Assembly: GCF_021869535.1 (NCBI RefSeq)
Contig: NW_026262581.1
Span: 77,901,955-77,965,954, forward strand
DNA from: Mytilus californianus
Taxonomy: Eukaryota; Mollusca; Bivalvia; Mytilida; Mytilidae
Direction of reading: 5' to 3'
Length of the DNA: 64,000 bases
Shown: piece after piece, positions 12,378-21,888 of the stretch
How positions within the stretch are numbered: the stretch's first letter is position 1
Layout: each line of letters begins with the position of its first letter
Notes under the pieces: generated by a model
What the model was told of the DNA's origin: nothing
What the model saw: only the letters and a program-made list of their open reading frames with translations
Databases searched by the model: none
Position numbers and translations under genes: made by a program

Positions 12378-13100
12378 TGAGACCCTTTGGTGACCCCACA
12401 GTTTAAATGTCTATAATAAATACGTCGTGAGTTGTGGGCGTTACAGACGAACGTTCACCTAATCTGACCCAGTCAATGGGATATTTTAGCGCGCCAATCA
12501 ATGGTCTCGGCTACACTGTTTTGCACATGATTCTATATTGAAATCTGTTTAAAAATAGAACATATTTTTTTCCGAATTGGTCACGTGGTTTTACCTCATC
12601 AAGTAATGGGATAACCACATCAAAGAATGACAGGACCACATCAAATAATGAAACAAACACATCATGTAGTGTAAAATCGTCAAATTTTGAAACATCATTG
12701 CGTAATGTTAAAACCATATAAAGAATAGGCAAATCATCATTACGAAACAACAAAACCACATCATGTAATGAAACAACTACATAACGTTTAGTCACATTCA
12801 CATCAAGTAATGTTAAAACCACATTGACTAATGACACAACCACATTAAATAATGGTGAAACCACATCGAGTAATGACAAAACCATATTGAGTAATGACAA
12901 AACTATATCAAGTCAATACGAAACCATATCGTGTAATATCGAAATATCATTAAGTAATGACTATTCCATATTGAGTTATATCAAAACATCATTACGTAAT
13001 GTCAAAACCATATTAAGTAAAGACAAAATATCATCAAGTAATAATAAAACAACATAAAGTAATATCAGAGTTCCACATAAGACATCTGTGGCGTTCCATA
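12378..13100 (-). repeat. LTIR-A right arm, intact
   Basis: Uninterrupted 723-bp arm and the reference for placing the element D insertion in the left arm. It carries the subrepeat array (about 12600-13080) on the outer side and the ATTGG/GGCGCGC motif and GTCAGATTAGG block on the inner side. Confidence 0.85.
12489..12498. promoter_or_regulatory. GCGCGCCAAT motif in LTIR-A right arm
   Basis: Mirror copy of the 6881-6890 motif. Conservation in both arms is expected from the inverted repeat itself, so it is not independent evidence of function. Confidence 0.3.
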
Positions 13101-13106
13101 AAATAC
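13101..13106 (+). repeat. Target-site duplication AAATAC, right copy
   Basis: Directly follows the right terminus CGTTCCATA of LTIR-A and matches 3827-3832. Confidence 0.8.
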
Positions 13107-13439
13107 ATTAGTTTTTTGATGCTTTGATTCACAATAGTATATTGAAAGTTAAAGGTTCTTATTAACATGATCTATAAATTATCTACCACAACTGAGTTGT
13201 AATCACCTTTGCTTATTCGACATTTCCATTCCATATTTTTTGCAAGGTCATTACTTAAAGGTATAATACATTAATATCATATTCAGTAAATCGATTTTTA
13301 TCAATTAATACGTGTGAAATCATTTCATTCGTTGCCTTAAATGAACAAAGTATAATCATCGGATAAATATTTAAAAAAAATCAACATCCGTCAGAAAAAC
13401 CTACATAAATGGTAATAACGGATCCCTCAAAACAATGTC

Positions 13440-14350
13440 ATACATGTATATATATAAAATTCGTAAGGGTTCCGCGGAACCCAGTGTCTCGCCTACTTTT
13501 GCTGTTAATCGCAGGCTCAACAAAAATAAGGAAAAAAAAATAATAAAAATATTCCTCTCTATACTATCTTTTGATTGTAAGTAGCTTCTGTCCAAGTTTG
13601 GTAAAAATCCAGGATAGTTTATGAATCTAATAAATGTTTTAAAAACTTAAACTGCAGACTGTATGTAATGTTAACTGGAAGAAAAACTAAGTCCATTTAT
13701 AAGTAAAATACGGAAAAAATGGAACAAAATTTTAACAATATTTCATTCTAGATACTAGCTTTTAATCATAAACAAGCTTCTGTCCAAGTTTGGTACAAAT
13801 CCAGGATAGTTTAAGAAAGTTGTTAAAATTTTAAAAACTTTAACCACAGAGTGAATGTAATGTTAACTGGCAGAAAAACTAAGTCCATTTATAAGTAAAA
13901 TACGGAAAAAATGGAATTTTTTTTTTACAAAATTTACTTCTGGATACTATCTTATGATCATAAACAAGCTTCTGTCCAAGTTTGGTACAAATCCAGGATA
14001 GTTTAAGAAAGTTGTTAAAATTTTAAAAACTTTAACCACAGAGTGAATGTAATGTTAACTGGCAGAAAAACTAAGTCCATTTATAAGTAAAATACGGAAA
14101 AAATGGAATTTTTTTTTTACAAAATTTACTTCTGGATACTATCTTATGATCATAAACAAGCTTCTGTCCAAGTTTGGTAGAAATCCAGGATAGTTTAAGA
14201 AAGTTATTAAAATTTCAAAAACTTTAACCACAGAGTGAATATTTGTGGACGCCGCCGACGACAACGACGACGACGACGACGACGCCGACGCCGACGGAAT
14301 GTAGGATCGCTATGTCTCGCTTTTTCGACAAAAGTCGAAGGCTCGACAAA
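13440..14350 (+). mobile_element. Tandem-core hairpin element, pearl/Helitron-like
   Basis: The left flank carries the perfect palindrome GGGTTCCGCGGAACCC (13467-13482) followed by GTGTCTCGCC. Then come about 3.5 copies of a 192-bp core (starts near 13562, 13754, 13946 and 14138), each with AGCTTCTGTCCAAGTTTGG. A GACGACGAC/GCCGACGCC microsatellite (about 14250-14297) follows, then CTATGTCTCGC and the hairpin TTCGACAAAAGTCGAA. This order matches pearl-type elements of bivalves, thought to be non-autonomous Helitron-like elements with a 3' hairpin. No coding capacity. The 13401-13595 open frame on the minus strand is inside the repeat. Confidence 0.6.
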
Positions 14351-14459
14351 AAGGAGATATTGGTCAACCTTTAATGAGACAGGAAACCAACAAAACCCTC
14401 AAATATCAATTTGAATGTCCAAATACATTGTACGGTCGTCAATAGTAGTATCAGATTAT

Positions 14460-15030
14460 TACATGGCATTTTTCATATCAGATGTATTATCAGCCCAAGG
14501 TTCAATATCAGCCCAAGGGCCGAAGGCTAGAGGGCTGATAATTCATCCGATATGTTATGATCTTTTTATCATATGCTTCAACAATGGAGAAAAATAACAG
14601 TTTAATATATTAATCCTTTTAAGTGGTTCTCAAGTAGAATTTCAAAAAGTGAAAAGTTTACGGACGACGGACGCCAAATGTAATACATCCGATATAAAAT
14701 CTTTCTATCATATGCCTCAACAGAGGAGAAAAACAGCAGTATTCTATATTTTTATATTGAAGACAAAAAAAAATCAACAAAACATGATGAACACTGTTTG
14801 GAAAAGTCAACATTTTTAAAGTAACTTGCTAAATTATGCTGGATGTTTTGTTTTGTTTTGTACTCTACTTTGTTATGTTTTTCACTGAAAACATTCCATA
14901 GAGGTGTATTTTCCGGAATTTGGCGAGTGACGTCGAAATGCCATGCGATCATTGACCGTTACGGAAAGGCATGCGATAATAACCGGAAGCAGTTGATAAA
15001 TTTTTCATATCAGCCCGCTAAGCACCATTT
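14460..15030. repeat. MITE-like repeat with ATCAGCCC...GGGCTGAT hairpins
   Basis: ATCAGCCCAAGGGCC and AGAGGGCTGATA form an inverted pair at 14489-14540. Related strings (TACATCCGATATAAAATC, TATCATATGC) recur at 14540-14590 and 14685-14715, and TTTTTCATATCAGCCCGC closes the block at 15001-15017. It looks like a composite of hairpin-type repeats with no protein. Confidence 0.45.
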
Positions 15031-15560
15031 CGGAAAATATGGAATTCACGTAAATTAAATGCTATTATCATACTGTAAAAATTATAAGTTATCTTATCTA
15101 AGTATATGATAAGCAACTATATAGTATTTATATACCTATATGGAGTTATTGTCTTTCAGAACCATAGGTAATTCTTTTTCAGAATCAACCCGGACGATAC
15201 CATGTTTCAATGAAATATGCTCCAAGGCATAAAATAATGACCTATCTGAGGTCATTATTTTCCTGTTTAAAAATGCAATCTATAATTTACCTCAAAATCA
15301 TATTCGTCTGATAGTTTTTTTGTTGCCGATTTGGGAATTTATTTTTTAAAGTTCAATCAATGATAGGTGTGAAAAAATCATCATTGCCCACATTTTAATT
15401 TTAGAAACATATAACGTGAAGTTTTGTTAATTTATCGCTACAATACAGAAACATTATCATATATGTGAGATGAATTGTAGTGTAGACTTCCATGAAATAA
15501 AGCCAGATTTAACATATTCGTGTGTAAGATTTTGAAATTCTTATTGAGGAACACTGAATA
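15031..15560. other. AT-rich stretch with one hairpin
   Basis: A clear stem AATAATGACCT/AGGTCATTATT sits at about 15233-15261. Otherwise I see no gene or recognised repeat. Confidence 0.5.
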
Positions 15561-15612
15561 GGTTGATTGATTGTTGGTTGCTTAACGTCCAGTGGCAAAT
15601 ATTTCATGCATT
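15561..15612. repeat. SINE tail fragment
   Basis: GATTGATTGTTGGTTGC followed by AACGTCCAGTGGCAAAT, a string also found at 48898-48917 and 56070-56090. I recognise this as the 3' part of a mussel SINE. Confidence 0.55.
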
Positions 15613-15663
15613 TTCAGTGAACTTATACATCTTCAGATTTTAAATGTTTAGCTTTGAGCGTTC

Positions 15664-15700
15664 CTGATGAAGGTAAATCCAGAAAAGCGCTTCGGACGCA
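15664..15700 (+). ncRNA. Hammerhead-like core, degenerate
   Basis: CTGATGA (15664-15670), a short GG/CC stem II (AGGTAAATCCA), GAAA (15682-15685), then a GCG/CGC stem III. Core strands and spacing fit a hammerhead, but stem II closes poorly and no UH cleavage dinucleotide follows stem III. Probably a decayed copy. The surrounding 70-codon frame (15654-15866) is not a gene in my view. Confidence 0.4.
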
Positions 15701-15769
15701 AGAAATTATTAAACGTGTTGTTTTCAATTTTCAGGACGATACACACTTAATAGGAAATCATACTGTGAC

Positions 15770-16388
15770 CTGCATGTATTTATATTCGTCTTCATGTCAG
15801 TTCTTAACTTTTTTAAATTTATGTATACCTTTTACTCTATCTAATGATCAACTAATAAAAGAATAATATTCACGAAACTCACAAAAGGGGCGGATGGGGA
15901 GGGTATATAGTTATATACTGATTATCTGTTAAAAAATGTATTGCTATTCAAAAGACAATCTTTCTGAATATTAAATTCGATTCATATAAAATTGTTGAAA
16001 AAAATAACCACTTTTCCGCGGTAGAAATGTCATAAGAAATGAAAAAAAAAACATAGCCCCCCCCCCTTTCCATAAACTAAGTTGGTAGGATAAATTACTT
16101 ACAATGTGTCTTGTATTTGTCATACACCGTTTTCGAATGGTAACCATTCATTTGTGTCCTTCTTCATGCAGTTACAGTAATATTTTTATTATGTATGGAT
16201 AATAATTTCAAAGGTTTATATCTAGATTAATTAGTGAGTTTTATTTCACATTCTAAATGAGCCGTAGGGCGTATTTAAAGCTGAACGCATTAGAAAGGAA
16301 TATCCCACTTGAGTGTGGTCGGTAAAATAGGATGCTAAATTTTGCAAATCTTTATAAAAAATAATATTTTTTTGACGGTATATAAGTC
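15770..16388. other. AT-rich stretch, no gene seen
   Basis: Low complexity only (a C-run near 16057), with no exon or repeat family recognised. Confidence 0.5.
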
Positions 16389-16548
16389 AGATAATGCATA
16401 TTTTAAGGTTTTTCTTGTCGTAGAACACACCTCGGGGTGTCAGGATTGCACAAAGAAAGACCTCCCTACGGTCGGTCTTTCATTTGACCAATCCTGACAC
16501 CCCTCGGTGTGTTCTACGACAAGAAAAACCTTAAAATATGCATTATCT
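16389..16548. repeat. 160-bp near-perfect palindrome (foldback MITE)
   Basis: The left arm starts AGATAATGCATATTTTAAGG and the right arm ends with its complement. Arms pair over about 70 bases each with few mismatches and meet in CCTACGGTCGGTC. Each arm contains CTTGTCGTAGAACACACC. No target duplication could be fixed. Confidence 0.75.
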
Positions 16549-16573
16549 ATAACATAATACAACACGTTAAGCC

Positions 16574-16579
16574 CTGGAT
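16574..16579 (+). repeat. Target-site duplication CTGGAT, left copy
   Basis: Immediately outside the left end TATGGCATGG of LTIR-B. The same six bases follow the right end at 21883-21888. Confidence 0.8.
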
Positions 16580-17091
16580 TATGGCATGGTATTGGTTGCA
16601 AAAATTTGATATTTTTCATTTTATTTTCAATATTTCTAATTTAATTGGTATATTTCTTCATTAAAATGCAATATTTTTTTATTTGAATGGTATATTTTTT
16701 CATTTAAATGCAATATTTTTTATTCAGATGGTATAATTTTTCATTCAAATGGTATAATTTTTCATTCAAATGGTATAATTTTTCATTCAAATGGTATAAT
16801 TTTCGTTCAAATGCAATATTTTTTATTCAATTGGTATAAAATGTCATTTGAATGCAATATTTTTTATTCAATTGGTATAGTAGTTTTATATCTATATGCA
16901 ATAATTGCACTATGGGAAATTCTTTGACGTCATAAGGTCAAATTTGCAACAACGTTTGTGATTGGTCGGTAATTGTTTGGATTTCTCCCCTTTCTTTCTA
17001 AACTTGAGTGACCAAGAATTAAAAAACGCGTCAGAATATCGCCACTCTAACTAAATTTGGCGTTCGTGCGAGTTCGTGCACTGGCTGTTAA
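16580..17091 (+). repeat. LTIR-B left arm, intact
   Basis: 512-bp arm: subrepeats at about 16600-16880, then TGACGTCA (16925-16932), GTGATTGGTCGG and the inner end GCACTGGCTGTTAA. It is the empty-site reference for the right-arm insertion. Confidence 0.85.
16925..16932. promoter_or_regulatory. CRE palindrome TGACGTCA with nearby CCAAT box in LTIR-B left arm
   Basis: A perfect ATF/CREB-type palindrome is followed 37 bases downstream by an inverted CCAAT box in GTGATTGGTCGG. The pair also exists in the right arm (21193-21200). It could be a promoter facing the interior. Function is inferred from motifs alone. Confidence 0.35.
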
Positions 17092-19254
17092 TGCCAATAA
17101 TGGCCAGGACGAGCAAAAAATGCGAGTGACAAGTAATACTGAATAATTAATTTGACACACAACTTGTTCATGGATAGAAACAGATGCCTGCGTGCATGGC
17201 AAAAACACCTCCAATGAAAACCTTTTTTGAAGAAACTCTCCTACAGTCTACACATTGAAATAAAAAAAAATACATAGCTAGCCCCCCTCCCCATTCTAAG
17301 TCCAGATATATGTAATCATGACGTTCTTTAGTGCTATATCATTTTTTACTTTTCTTGATCCTCAGAGACGTTGCAGGAAGGCACACATGAAAAAAGAATA
17401 CTAGTAAAAAGCATCCAGGACGTTACAATTATTTGGACTAAGCCCCCTCTTTTTTACTACATGTAGAAAAAAAAATCACCTAATTACGACAGCAGAACCA
17501 GAAACCCACAAGTAGAGACATAAGCTGTTATACTCCGGAACTAATTCTTAAATAAAGACAATTCAGGATAAATTGGAACCAGTTACTAACCCATGTTACA
17601 ACAATAGTCCTATGACATAGGACTTCACTATATGAGGCGTGAACTTCATATTTAATACTATCTATAATATGTGCTCTCATGTCTTATGCTGCAAATCATT
17701 TTACATTTAGGATTCGTTGCTGAGCTTTTTTTTTTACTGTTCTCGTCTCCGAATCCCTTAAATAGATTTTTTTTCAAGCCCCACAGTAGTTCAATAATTA
17801 CTATATGTCTTTGCATAAATAAGTATGCAGGGCATTTTTCAAAACATATTTTATCTTCAGGACTTTTAAATGATTTACTTTTCATTACTGCATTGGGAAG
17901 GGGGGTATGCAAGTTTATTTTGTGACACATTATATAATATAATTAGGTATCCAACAAATTATATGATTGTACGTTTAGCTATTATCTAGACCCGTACACA
18001 ATGTATATAATTAGACACATTTAACAGGGGCGTATCCAAAACCTCGGTGTCTAGAGGGGGGGGGGTTGAGTAGGTTCAAATTTAGATATTTGTATAGAGA
18101 TGTATATATGCGAGTATTGGCAGTAATGGTTATGGTGTGTGTGTGTGTGAGGGTAGGGGTTTCAGATCAAAGATCGTTTCTATAATTCAATATTTTTTAG
18201 TTTTTACCATTTCACTCTATTCTTTATCCTTTGATCTCTATTATATTTGTTCTAAACATGTGTGACATATTTGCCACTGGACATAAGGCAACCAAAAGTC
18301 AATCAACGTATTCTGTATATTTCATCTTTTCTTTATTATGTTTTCTATAGGTTTGGTCCCGCCCCTTATCTATTTTTTTGCACATTTGGGACGACATCAA
18401 AAGTTTAATGTAGGATAAAAAAAACACTTAATTCATATAGTTTTTTTCACTGACCCCCTACCCCCCCCTCCCCCCCCCCCCACCCTCTTCTAAACTTAAT
18501 TTGGGATTGATTGACCAATAAGGATATATATAAAATCGATGTTAATTAAACAAAACTTGCAGCAATTTTGACCCCTTCCCCCCCAAACTATTTGAATTAA
18601 GTTTTTTTGTCCTTCATTGATTTTCTGATGTCGTCCCTTATCCTCTCTATGTAAACCCAATTCATGTCCTGATAAATGGTGACTCATGCATAGCACCATA
18701 TGTGGTTATTAAAACAAGAAACATATTCATATTATAATAATTAATGTATGCTAGGACTTATAGATAAATGTCATTAGTCCCAGGTCATGTAATAAAGTAG
18801 GTCTTATAAAAATACAATACCATTTTAATTTTGATGATTATGTATGTGTTTATATATTTAATAATGCCATTTTTTTTAGAAAAAAGGGTAGGGGCAAGGC
18901 GTTTTTAAAACATATCAATGGGGCGCGTTTTTTTTTTTGTTCTTCGGAAGTGAGCCAGGAGAAGTCCATTTCTGTTTTTTTTTTGCATTGGGAAGATCTT
19001 CTGGCTCTCTTCTACCTCTTCTTTTTTGATAGGTTGACGACAGAGGCACATAACAAACATGGCGTTGTTTAGTCTAAATGAAATTAATAAATTTATGAAT
19101 GCAGATATATTAGAATGTGAGCTATTTTATAAACGTTTTTATGGTATGACAGCCTTAGTAGGACCTTCCCTGTAGGACGATAAGCTGGATAAATATAAGA
19201 ACTACACGGACAACAGTTAAGGGACGATTATTTGATGTTCTAGGGAAGGGATTT
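17092..19254. other. LTIR-B interior, no recognised gene
   Basis: AT-rich with C-runs (17280, 18461-18485) and a GT run at 18138-18150. 18020-18065 (CAGGGGCGTATCC...) resembles the end of the CAGGGGCGGATCC MITE type seen at 55253-55404. Overlapping frames on both strands at 17658-17930 have no homology that I recognise. Confidence 0.45.
19059..19175 (+). CDS. Small unrecognised open frame in LTIR-B interior
   Basis: A 38-codon frame starting MALFSLNEIN and ending VGPSL, with a favourable AACATGG start context. It was noticed because its composition is protein-like against AT-rich, repeat-filled surroundings. No domain is recognised and no donor or acceptor extends it. It could be an exon remnant of the element's gene, or chance. 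Confidence 0.2.
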   Translation: MALFSLNEINKFMNADILECELFYKRFYGMTALVGPSL

Positions 19255-19335
19255 TGATTGATTGATGTTTAACGCTACTTTCAACACTATTGGGCTATTC
19301 CGTGGTGGTCAGTTTAAATTTATAGATGAAGGATG
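19255..19335 (-). repeat. SINE 3' fragment (same family as 43353-43608)
   Basis: GATTGATTGATGTTTAACGC then CAACACTATTGGGCTATTCC and a GGTCAGTTT block, matching the tail of the SINE at 43353-43450. Confidence 0.6.
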
Positions 19336-19499
19336 GGGAAGGGAAGACAGGGCATTATTATTCATTTCAATCTGTCGCTAATCATGCCTATTTTTCAGCT
19401 CTTACCAGGCAACCATATTCATATATGAAATCCTTCTGTCCCCCACCCCAACAAATAAATAATTATCAAATGGTTTTCCTCTTATTTAACACAAGTTTA

Positions 19500-19560
19500 A
19501 ATTGATTGATTGTTTGTTGCTAATTTTAACGCCCAGTGAAAATTATTTCATGCTTGTTAT
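19500..19560. repeat. SINE tail fragment
   Basis: GATTGATTGTTTGTTGC then AACGCCCAGTGAAAATTATTTC, a diverged form of the tail at 15561-15612. Confidence 0.45.
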
Positions 19561-19600
19561 TGAAAACAAGAGTTTAGAAGTCACGTATATAATATAAAAA

Positions 19601-19998
19601 TGAAGAGATGGAATATGATTGCTAATAAGGCAACTATCCACCGGAGTTCAAATATGAAGTGGATGTAAGCAATTATAGATAAGATAAGATAAGATAAGAA
19701 CATTTATTTTAAGTCGGGTTACATGAAATACTACAAACATAAGCTCTGTAGAGCTTTTTGCCGTCATGTAGACAAATGCTTTTTGTAGACAATCGTAAGG
19801 CCTTCAACAATGACAAAAACCTGATACTGTAAAGTCGTCTATAAAAGGCCCGACATGAAAAGTGTGAACAATTCAAACGAAAAAACTAACAGCCTAATTA
19901 TATATAACAAAACAATTTACAAAATATCAAATATGAGTCGAGACAGGAACCAACGACAACCATTTAACTACAGGCTCCATCCATGGGACAGGCAAATA
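19601..19998 (+). repeat. Family 1 copy split by a GATAA-rich insert
   Basis: Family 1 sequence runs to about 19671 and resumes near 19785. The interruption begins with AGATAAGATAAGATAAG and continues to TAGACAAATGC. A GATAAGATAGTTTATC string also occurs near 63530, so the insert is probably another dispersed repeat. Confidence 0.6.
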
Positions 19999-20027
19999 AA
20001 GAATATGGCAGGGTGGATATAAAAAAG

Positions 20028-20700
20028 AAGATGTGGTATGATTGCAAATGAGACAACTCTCCACAAGAGATCAAATGACACAGAAATCAACAGCTATAAG
20101 TAACCGTACGGCCTTCGACAATAAGCAAAGCCTACACCGCATAGTCAGCTATAAAAGGCCCCGAAATCAAAAATGTAAAACAATTCAATCGAGAAAACTA
20201 ACGGCCGAATTAATGTACAAAAAAATGAACGAGACACAAATGTGTATAACAAAGCAACAAACGGCAACCACTGAATTACAGGCTCCTGACTTGGGACAAG
20301 CACATACATACAGAATGTGGCGGGGTTAAACATGTTAGCGGGATCCCAATCCTCCCCCTAATCTGGGACAGCGGTGTAACAGTACAACAACATGTTTGTG
20401 AGCAACCCATCCCGAAGCTGGGACAGTGGTGTAACAGTACAATAAAAATTTAATAACAACCTACACAAATCAGCAAATTAACTCTAAAGATCGGTACTAG
20501 ACACACAAAAAAACTAACATTAAGACAATAGACACAAAGCACCGACATAAGAGTATTTGCAATTACTGGAAGTTTGCTCAAACCTAATTACAACTGGTAC
20601 TGAAATAAATCTTGTTCTCCCAGACTGAGTTATCAATCAGTACACAACGCGCGGCAAAGGATTTATTAAAAAAAGAAAACAGTCTGAGAATCGTCAGGTT
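20028..20700 (+). repeat. Family 1 copy, near full length
   Basis: Contains AAGATGTGGTATGATTGC, ATGAGACAACTCTCCA, the GCATAGTCAGCTATAAAAGG block, GACTTGGGACAAGCACATA, TGGCGGGGTTAAACATG, and a second GGGACAGTGGTGTAACAG block. Open frames at 20042-20329 and 20145-20333 are in the repeat and are not genes. Confidence 0.75.
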
Positions 20701-20710
20701 TACGTTGTAT

Positions 20711-21010
20711 ATAGATATAAGAAGATGTGGTATGAGTGCCGATGAGACAACTCTCCATCCAAGTCATAATTTGTAAATGTAAACCATTAAAAGTCAACGT
20801 ACGGTCTTCAACACGGAGCCTTGGCTCAAACCGAACAGCAAGCTATAAAGGGCCCCCAAAAAATTAGTTGTGTAAGACCATTCAAACGGGAAAACCAACG
20901 GTGTCTAATCTATTTAAAAAAACCGATATACTTGCATATAAATCCATATACAATGAAACGGTTTTTGAAAAGTGGCCCGAACGTTTTGACCATCAAAATT
21001 TTGCAATAGA
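20711..21010 (+). repeat. Family 1 related subfamily copy
   Basis: Same opening (GAAGATGTGGTATGAGTGCC), then a distinct body with CAACACGGAGCCTTGGC and AGCAAGCTATAAAGGGCC. I recognise this as a second mussel repeat related at its 5' end. Confidence 0.65.
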
Positions 21011-21192
21011 AATACTAGTTGTGACCACAAGATTTTAACAGCCAGTGCAGGACTCGCACGAACGTTAGATTTAGTTAGAGGGGCGATATTCTGACGCGTT
21101 TTTTAATTCTTGGTCACCCATGTTTAGAAAGAAAGGGGAGAAATCCAAACAATTTCCGACCAATCACAAACGTTGTTGCAAATTTGACCTTA

Positions 21193-21200
21193 TGACGTCA
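21193..21200. promoter_or_regulatory. CRE palindrome TGACGTCA in LTIR-B right arm
   Basis: Counterpart of 16925-16932, with the CCAATCAC box 5' of it at about 21160. Both core motifs stayed intact although other positions in the arms differ. Confidence 0.35.
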
Positions 21201-21238
21201 AAGAATTTCCCATAATGCAATTATTGCATATAAATATA

Positions 21239-21592
21239 ATAAAATTGAGAATGGAAATGGGGAATGTGTCAAAGAGACAACAACCCGACCATAGAACAGA
21301 CAACAGCAGAAGGTCACCAACAGGTCTTCAATGCAGCGAGAAATTCCCGCACCCGGAAGCGTCCTTCAGCTGGCCCCTAAACAAATATATATACTAGTTC
21401 AGTGATAATGAACGCCATACTAAACTCCAAATTGTACACAAGAAACTAAAATTAAAAATAATACAAGACTAACAAAGGCTAGAGGCTCCTGACTTGGGAC
21501 AGGCGCAAAAATGCGGCGGGGTTAAACATGTTTATGAGATCTCAACCCTCCCCCTATACCTCTAGCCAATGTAGAAAAGTAAACGCATAGCA
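21239..21592 (+). mobile_element. 354-bp interspersed repeat inserted in LTIR-B right arm with 5-bp duplication
   Basis: It starts ATAAAATTGAGAATGGAAAT and ends AACGCATAGCA. Direct ATATA copies flank it (21234-21238 and 21593-21597), while the left arm has one copy at this place. It contains GAAGCGTCCTTCAGCTGGCC and a GACTTGGGACAGGCGCAAA block shared with family 1. I recognise the family as common in mussels. A 25-base piece of its start recurs at 33122-33146. Confidence 0.75.
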
Positions 21593-21882
21593 ATATAAAA
21601 CTACTATACCAATTGAATAAAAAATATTGCATTCAAATGACATTTTATACCAATTGAATAAAAACTATTGCATTTGAATGAAAATTATACCATTTGAATG
21701 AAAAATTATACCATTTGAATGAAAAATTATACCATTTGAATAAAAAATATTGCATTTAAATGAAAAAATATACCATTCAAATAAAAAAATATTGCATTTA
21801 AATGAAGAAATATACCAATTAAATAAGAAATATTGCATTTAAATGAAAAATATCAAATTTTTGCAACCAATACCATGCCATA

Positions 21883-21888
21883 CTGGAT
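21883..21888 (+). repeat. Target-site duplication CTGGAT, right copy
   Basis: Directly follows the LTIR-B terminus CCATGCCATA and matches 16574-16579. Confidence 0.8.

Larger units (their letters stand above)
3833..13100. mobile_element. LTIR-A: large DNA element with about 725-bp terminal inverted repeats and 6-bp target duplication
   Basis: The outer ends are TATGGAACGCCACAG on the left and its complement ending CCATA on the right, flanked by direct AAATAC copies. The right arm (12378-13100, 723 bp) matches the left arm in reverse complement, and the left arm is split into 3833-4394 and 6838-7001 by a nested element. The arms look nearly identical, which suggests a fairly recent insertion. 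The outer half of each arm consists of roughly 24-bp subrepeats of the type TAATGACAAAACCATAT. The interior (7002-12377) shows no transposase, so the copy is probably non-autonomous. Six-base duplications with TAY termini recall the IS3EU superfamily; Maverick/Polinton also makes 6-bp duplications but has AG ends. The superfamily assignment is inference from memory. Confidence 0.75.
16580..21882. mobile_element. LTIR-B: 5.3-kb DNA element with about 500-bp terminal inverted repeats and 6-bp target duplication
   Basis: The ends are TATGGCATGGTATTGG and its complement, flanked by direct CTGGAT copies. The left arm is 16580-17091 (512 bp). The right arm is 21035-21882, interrupted by a 354-bp repeat (21239-21592); with that insert and its duplication removed it is about 490 bp and pairs with the left arm along its length. 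The outer part of each arm is a tandem array of roughly 21-27-bp subrepeats (ATGGTATAATTTTTCATT and ATGCAATATTTTT types). The inner part holds TGACGTCA and an inverted CCAAT box. The interior carries family 1 repeats and SINE pieces, with no transposase. TATGG termini and 6-bp duplication match LTIR-A, but the arms and interior are otherwise unrelated. Confidence 0.75.
21035..21882 (-). repeat. LTIR-B right arm, interrupted
   Basis: Reverse complement of 16580-17091 with one insertion (21239-21592). The subrepeat array lies at about 21597-21860 and the CRE/CCAAT block at 21150-21200. Confidence 0.85.

Noticed and set aside
3876-13057. Two identical 77-codon frames (3876-4109 minus, 12824-13057 plus) as a duplicated protein gene
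   Set aside because: They lie in the inverted arms of LTIR-A and their Asn/Ser/Thr-rich translation follows the 24-bp subrepeats. Identity comes from the arms.
12600-13080. Short regularly spaced repeats as a CRISPR-like array
   Set aside because: Subrepeats are contiguous, variable and present in both TIR arms of a eukaryotic transposon. There are no unique spacers and no cas genes.
3827-13106. LTIR-A as an assembly-made inverted duplication
   Set aside because: Matching 6-bp duplications outside both ends, diverged interiors and a one-sided nested insert fit a transposon better. Read-level checking would still be useful.
18461-18485. Long C-runs (also 5476 and 34618) as functional G-quadruplex sites
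   Set aside because: Simple homopolymer tracts common in this genome type, with nothing around them to suggest function.
20042-21397. Open frames at 20042-20329, 20821-21009 and 21215-21397 as genes
   Set aside because: All fall inside recognised interspersed repeats and contain no domain.
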